Assembly: GCA_963922205.1 (NCBI GenBank)
Contig: CAWUHX010000017.1
Coordinates: 62,001-126,000, forward strand
Length of the DNA stretch: 64,000 bases
From: Romanomermis culicivorax
Lineage: Eukaryota; Nematoda; Enoplea; Mermithida; Mermithidae
Direction: 5' to 3'
Below, piece after piece: positions 59,101 through 64,000 of the stretch (position 1 is its first letter; each line of letters begins with the position of its first letter). The notes beneath the pieces are model-generated. The model had not been told where the DNA came from. It searched no databases and worked only from the letters and a program-made list of their open reading frames with translations. A program made the translations under genes and the position numbers.

Positions 59101-62100
59101 CATTTTGCGTCTATTGCTCTACTAGTATATCTCACGTAAGCTTGCTCTCCAAATTGCATAAAGTAGATCGTTTTTGTCCAATTACGGGTTGACAGCAGTT
59201 TTCTCTTCTCCATTTCTTCCAGTGCCTTCTTTATCGGCGGCTGCAAGAAGCGCATCGTCGAAGCAATATGGCCAGCGAGCTTATGTTGTACCATACGCAG
59301 AAAGTATGACGTTATGTATAGATGAAACCTAATATCAATTCTGAGCTGTTTGTTGTGAAACACTTTTCGGTTTACTGTGATAGTTTAGGCTCTATAGCAC
59401 AAAGTCTTCTACGGGTTCTGAGCCAAGGAATATTTTTGAAACTTTTATCGGAAAGAACCGTTTTTAAATCCGTGCAGAACCTGGTTTTACGAACTCTGAA
59501 TAATTAATTTTATGCCTATACAAGTTTTTTGTTTCTCTTCAGATTGCCGAAGAAGATGTGCTCCGATTGAGTCTCTGTAATATACCTCGCCCTTCAGCCC
59601 TTAGCGAAGAATTTTGTAAATTTTCATTTATTCCCCGGTCCATACCAATACACGATACCATAGTCGTAAGTTGGAAAGGTTCAGCATCTCAAGACTGTAG
59701 ATTAAACACTATACATATAATTAGGAGGAAATGCTATAGGAACCCCCTGAAATATTCGGCTATATGACTAGCCCAGCCACCCCCTCCCCAGAATTTCCAA
59801 TCCTATGGCTAGCCAGATGGTAGCCATGAGGACACGGATACTTGTATTTTTTGTCAACGTGCCATGAATATAAATTTTTTCACAGTTTTTCCGAAAAAAT
59901 TATTATTTTGGAACCATTTTCCGGACTTTTTGATGAAAAAACCAAATTTTTTTCCTTCAGAGACCCCTTCCCCTGAAATTTTGGGAATCAGTCATTGCGG
60001 CCCCAAAAAAGTCGCCCGACCACCCGCTCTCCCAGACCTCAGATTCTCGTTACATGTACGGACTAAACTGATATTTAAAGCAATTGTGACTTGCTTCTCG
60101 AATGATTGAAATATTCGGTTAAAAGTATATATCTAGTAATTGGGAGGACTTCCTCTAAAGTCGTCCGTCATATGGTGACTCTGCCCCAATGTTTGCCAAT
60201 CATATGGCTGCAGTGAGCTAGCCATAGTAACCCCATGTACATTCGGTCGAAAAAACGGAGAATAGTCATTTTTGAACTAAAAACGGTCAAAAATGTTGTT
60301 TTTTATGGATTTTTAGACGAAAATTACCACTTTTTCAATCGTTTCAAAAAAAATTGATTCTTTTCAATGACTCCTGCTAAAATTTTGGACAATTGATGAC
60401 TCCACCTACAAAGAAATCGCTTTACCCCACCCCAAACTTTCAAGGTCCGTTACTAGGGATAGGACGGAGCTCCGGCCCATATATCTAGTATATCATTTCA
60501 TTTTTCTGACCAAGAACGTTAAAAACTGTAGGAATCTTTCTACAGAAAATGAAACATTTCCAAAAGGTGCAATCTATCGTTTCCTGGTCACTTACTGTCA
60601 TTTTTCCATTTTCTGATTAACTTCTTGAATAGTCTTTTTCTATTAATTCAAATGTTTATTTCCATAGGCTTGTATGTCGATGTTCGATGATCTCGGTTTT
60701 ATTCAAAAGTATCGTATAAAAAGAAAAACTTTATCGAGGTTTGTGTGCAGCTGTTATGTAAATTATTCTGTATTACCCTAAATCAAAATTTGTCTATAGG
60801 TTTCTTTTACTAGTCGAAAAGGGCTACAGAGACGTTCCCTATCACAATTGGAGTCACGCATTCGCTGTCGCGCATTTTTGCTATTTGTTACTGAAATTAT
60901 TACCATTGAATAAGTATTTGACGTAAGTTTAGTATACTTCTTGCTTTTTTATACACTCGAAAAGCTTTTTCTCATTCGACTTGATTGATCAAAAAACCAA
61001 TGTATTGTTCGTTCACCTAAATAATAGAGACATTCTGAACCATACCAAGGAAAGTATGGGAGCTGGTTAGTCCGTGCGATCAGTTATTTATTCTTGTAAT
61101 TCAGTGCAATCATATGCATGGAATTTTTGTAGTCGAAAATGTTCAAATTTCACATTCATTGCCTTTTATTTCAGGGATTTGGAACGCCTTTCCTTATTTG
61201 TCGCATGCCTTTGCCATGATATAGATCACAGAGGAACGACAAATTCATTCCAAGTGCAATCAGTGAGTATATATTTTCCCGTGCTGTAACGATCATCAAA
61301 ATTTGATTTTTGATTGAAGTATAGTACGTTCCTTGCTAATAAAATGTTGCTTTTCTAAATTATGTTCGAATCTATGTAATCCGTAGATTTTCTCTTATTG
61401 TTTTTAGAAAACAATGCTTGCTCAACTCTACAGCTCTGAAGGATCGGTTCTCGAAGTACTTTTCATTTGACAACAATATGATTGCCTCAACATTAATTTT
61501 TTTACCCTCATAGCGACATCATTTCGCGCAAACTATGTGTATTTTGAATATTGAAAATTGTAATATATTCGATGCTTTGACAGCTCAGGTTAGAATTTAT
61601 TACATTAGTTGTTTTTATAGGTTGGAGTGTGTAGGATATTTAGGACGATGACAATTTCAGTCAAATGAGGAAGTCCACTTGATATTCAGGATCAATACTT
61701 TCCAATGTCTACGTTCTTGGCGTCTATTTTCACATAATTTTTGCATTTTTCGGTCAGTAGGTTACAAGTTCTATTCGGTGTTTTCTGCACGGCGCCTTTT
61801 GCAGCTTTCAAAAAAAAGTTCAGAAAAATATTAAGGATATTTTCTTCCATAACGGTCAATAATAGCATCAACCATGGTAAAAGCTAACTGTATAGTCTTT
61901 AAGTACAACCCAAAATCATATTGTCGTGCTAACGACGATATTATTATTTTGTTCTCATTGAACTCTCAAGAAATTGTATGAAACTCTTCAAAAAAGTTTA
62001 ATACGAGAATGTTGCGCAAAAATATGTGAATTTTGAAATGAATGTCATAATGTTTTTATAATCAGGATATCATAAAGATTACTAGATGAAAAATTGAAAG

Positions 62101-63617
62101 TTCACAAACACTCGAGGAATTTATTGAAAAGATTCTAAGACTGAAAATTTTTCAGTTAAAATTTTTGGCGTTTTTAGATTTATCAAAACTAAATTTTTAC
62201 CTTCAATAGTTGAGGTCGTATCTTTTCACGCTACTGCTGCCCGCTCTATTCCATGTTGTTCGACCTGTTTAAAAAATCAACAAATCATAACTTTTCAGAT
62301 AAAAAGCCAGCCCAATATGAAAATTTTTCAGTTTTCATCATCTTCATTTTTAAATGATGATATGAAAAGATACTGCTTTGCTCATCAAACTTTTGGTGAC
62401 TTCTTCATGAAATATATGTTTTGCTAAGATTCTCCAGTCATTTGACTTTTGTAGGAATATCAAAGAGTATTGGACAATATGCGGGATGTCATACTAGCCA
62501 CCGATATCGCTCAACATTTACGATTACGTAAGGGAATGGAGCAAATCGCCGCCGATGGTTATAAATTCGAAAGTAAAAACGATCATTATTTAATATCGTG
62601 TTTAATGATAACGGCCTGCGATTTATCCGATCAGACGAAAAAGTGGTCAGCTAGTAAACACATTGCGGTAAAAATAGGGCTTGATTTTGTACAATGTGCA
62701 ATTCACTTATGTATCATGCCTTTCCAGGGTCAAATTTACGCGGAATTTTTTTCCCAAGGTGACTTAGAACGGGCGATGGGCAATACGCCCAATTTAATGA
62801 TGGACCGTGAACGAGCTTGTATACCTAAATTGCAAATCGATTTTTTGGATACGATCGCTTTACCATGCTATAAGTGAGTCTGTACCCGCACAATCCTTGT
62901 AAAATTCGAACATCTATTGTCTTACCCCCCTATAAGCTATAGGTATGTCCCGATGCCACCTTTTTCCCGGCGCGAGTGCCTGAGTTATTTCGCACGTTTT
63001 CTAGATCGGTTGTCATTTTTCAAATAAGTTGTTTGGATATTGAAGCAAAAAGGTTTTTTGAATATATTGAAATACTCCCAGATTGATTGATTGGTTCGCG
63101 CATCAGTTAGTTGGTTCCCTTATTAGTTGATTGACTCAAAATTTTATCGATTCCCTCTTCCTCTCTCTGACTATACTCTTCTTTTAGGTATCTACCTTAC
63201 ATTTCTCAATCTTAAAAATTATTTTTACAAAATGTTGATTTTCCTGAGCCACCGGCTGCCGCCAACGTAGCTATCAGACCCCAAAACGTATAGCTACCCG
63301 GTAGCTCAGATTGTTCGGCATTGCGCGGGCATGCGCCAAACTTTAAATCATGATAATTGATTTCAAATTGTCAATTTTTCAGGCTTTTGTCCAAATTATT
63401 CGCCGATAGTCAAACCGTTTACGCTACAATTTATCACAGCCGACGATGTTGGGTTATGTTGCACAAAATTTTACGTCAAACGCATAGTAGCCACAGCAAA
63501 TGTAACCTGGACGTTTTGCACGATAAAGATTTGGAAGACGAGGTGCTCCGGGTCGTTGGCCCGGTTGAAATTTTATCTCCAGACGAAGTTATTTTAACGG
63601 AAAAAGAAATTTGCTAA
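53145..63617 (+). CDS. PDE2A: PDE2-like cyclic-nucleotide phosphodiesterase (17 exons, 5' end missing)
   Basis: Hydrolyses cGMP and cAMP; PDE2 is stimulated by cGMP binding to its GAF-B domain. Exons: 53145-53326, 54437-54618, 57724-57787, 57845-57987, 58604-58685, 58743-58777, 59023-59135, 59223-59303, 59543-59665, 60668-60738, 60800-60922, 61175-61262, 61408-61455, 61514-61588, 62455-62667, 62728-62873, 63383-63617; all GT-AG and in phase, 667 residues. Exon 1 is the distal GAF-A ([13 protein letters not shown]). The linker has [19 protein letters not shown] runs from [12 protein letters not shown] to [15 protein letters not shown], the NK..F..DE pattern of cyclic-nucleotide GAFs. The catalytic domain has YHNWSHAF (proton donor and metal His), CHDIDHRG (metal His/Asp), CDLSDQTK (metal Asp), GDLERAMG and LQIDF (purine-binding Gln and Phe clamp). 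The link [20 protein letters not shown] is typical of PDE2 rather than PDE5/11. Exon 1 may start earlier (frame open from 53067). The exon 1 to 2 join rests on phase. Confidence 0.9.
54652..55878. mobile_element. hAT element with degraded transposase in a PDE2-like intron
   Basis: The 1227-bp element has ends TAGAGATAGGTC and GACCCATCCATA and a perfect duplication CTTTCCAA at 54644-54651 and 55879-55886. GGATCC/GGATCCGAATCC words lie near both ends. Inside (+) [15 protein letters not shown] (55264-55308) matches the hAT motif around the second catalytic Asp (usual form LDPRYK). Other frames are broken by stops. Confidence 0.9.
56431..57680. mobile_element. GTGCACGG repeat family member in the same PDE2-like intron
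   Basis: The left part (CTGCACTGCGTGGTATGCAC) parallels 37117 onward and the right part (CTGCACCGTGCACAAAACGC, TGTGCACGAGCTTC) parallels 39735-39815 and 25960-26010. It has the core CCGGCGCGAAGCGCTGG (57199-57215) and no insertion at its GGTCAAAA (56461-56468). Ends are approximate. Confidence 0.6.
59708..60060. mobile_element. hAT-like MITE, CATACATGTAA family, copy 4 (older)
   Basis: About 350 bp in the PDE2-like intron 59666-60667. Ends TATACATATAA and TTACATGTACG. Flanking octamers GATTAAAC and GACTAAAC match at 7 of 8, allowing two extra bases at the left end. More diverged than copies 1-3. A still more decayed relative lies at about 60125-60470. Confidence 0.75.
60125..60470. repeat. 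Decayed relative of the CATACATGTAA MITE
   Basis: Shares order of landmarks with copies 1-4 (TAATTGGGAGGA, CATATGGCTG, GGTCCGTTACTAGG) but has lost clear ends. It follows copy 4 within 70 bp. Confidence 0.5.
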
Positions 63618-64000
63618 ATCTATTTCTTGATTTTGTTACCCTCAAAGTCTATTTGAATTGTCCCGCTATCGCGCTAGGGAATTTCAAGGGTTGAGAAGGA
63701 AAAAGTAGAAATATGGAGTTCTGCGAAAAGTGTGCAATTTATTCTCCGGAAACTCCTCAGAATTGTTGCTTTCCATGGAAGGATACTGCGCAGTTAGCCT
63801 TTTCGTTTTTCTACATTTCGGGACGCTTAATCTATTTTGTATGTTTATCGTTGTTGCAAAGCGACAGCTGGACTGCCGCCTGAAAATCGTGTAATTAACT
63901 TCTGTTTGTCTTTGTTTATAATTGTATATTCAGCCTACATTTTCTCGTTTATTTGAAAATGTATTGACCCAACAGTTTTTAGCTGGTGTATTGTTATAGT
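63618..64000 (+). other. Sequence downstream of the PDE2-like stop codon
   Basis: Presumed 3' UTR and spacer. No AATAAA was noticed before 63700 and no further gene is visible. The window ends here. Confidence 0.4.

Noticed and set aside
1-64000. tRNA or rRNA genes
   Set aside because: I scanned for TTCGA-type T-loops and paired acceptor stems by eye; the hits (for example 32204) lie in foldback arms and do not fold as tRNA.

Overview
The window is eukaryotic nuclear DNA, most likely from an invertebrate animal. It is AT-rich, and its genes are split by GT-AG introns with pyrimidine-rich acceptors. The three recognisable proteins are a mitochondrial GatB, the SMN-complex subunit Gemin8 and a PDE2-type cyclic-nucleotide phosphodiesterase; Gemin8 and PDE2 are animal-type genes. 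The phylum cannot be fixed from this sequence. All confident genes lie on the + strand.

Left part (1-16.3 kb). The 3' half of GATB (eight exons, 538-4238) ends 173 bp before the start codon of GEMIN8 (three exons, 4412-9448). An AG acceptor-like site lies directly before the GEMIN8 ATG, so an operon with trans-splicing is possible. A third gene (four phase-compatible exons, 13763-14783, with possible further exons to about 16.3 kb) encodes a helical, charged protein that I do not recognise. The introns and spacers of these genes are loaded with mobile elements.

Middle (16.3-50 kb). About 34 kb has no convincing host gene. It is a nest of DNA-transposon derivatives: hAT-like elements with 8-bp target-site duplications (two with broken transposase), short non-autonomous hAT-like families with several dated insertions, a mariner-like element, a LINE reverse-transcriptase fragment cut by a 200-bp hAT-like insert, and several foldback-like elements whose arms are built from short reiterated words. 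Two modular signals recur across otherwise different elements: a GGCGC-N3-GCGCC core palindrome, and an interchangeable palindromic word just inside the T-run that begins many ends.

Right part (50-64 kb). A PDE2-like gene (17 phase-compatible exons, 53145-63617, 667 codons in the window) carries a degenerate GAF-A, a GAF-B with an NK-F-DE pattern and a complete HD-type catalytic domain. Its 5' exons are missing or only guessed (50285-50326, 50763-50831). Two introns hold hAT-like insertions.

Genes and mobile DNA interleave throughout. Every confidently placed transposon insertion inside a gene falls in an intron, and the chained exons stay in phase. GatB (mitochondrial Gln-tRNA formation), Gemin8 (snRNP assembly) and PDE2 (cyclic-nucleotide breakdown) are functionally unrelated housekeeping or signalling genes.
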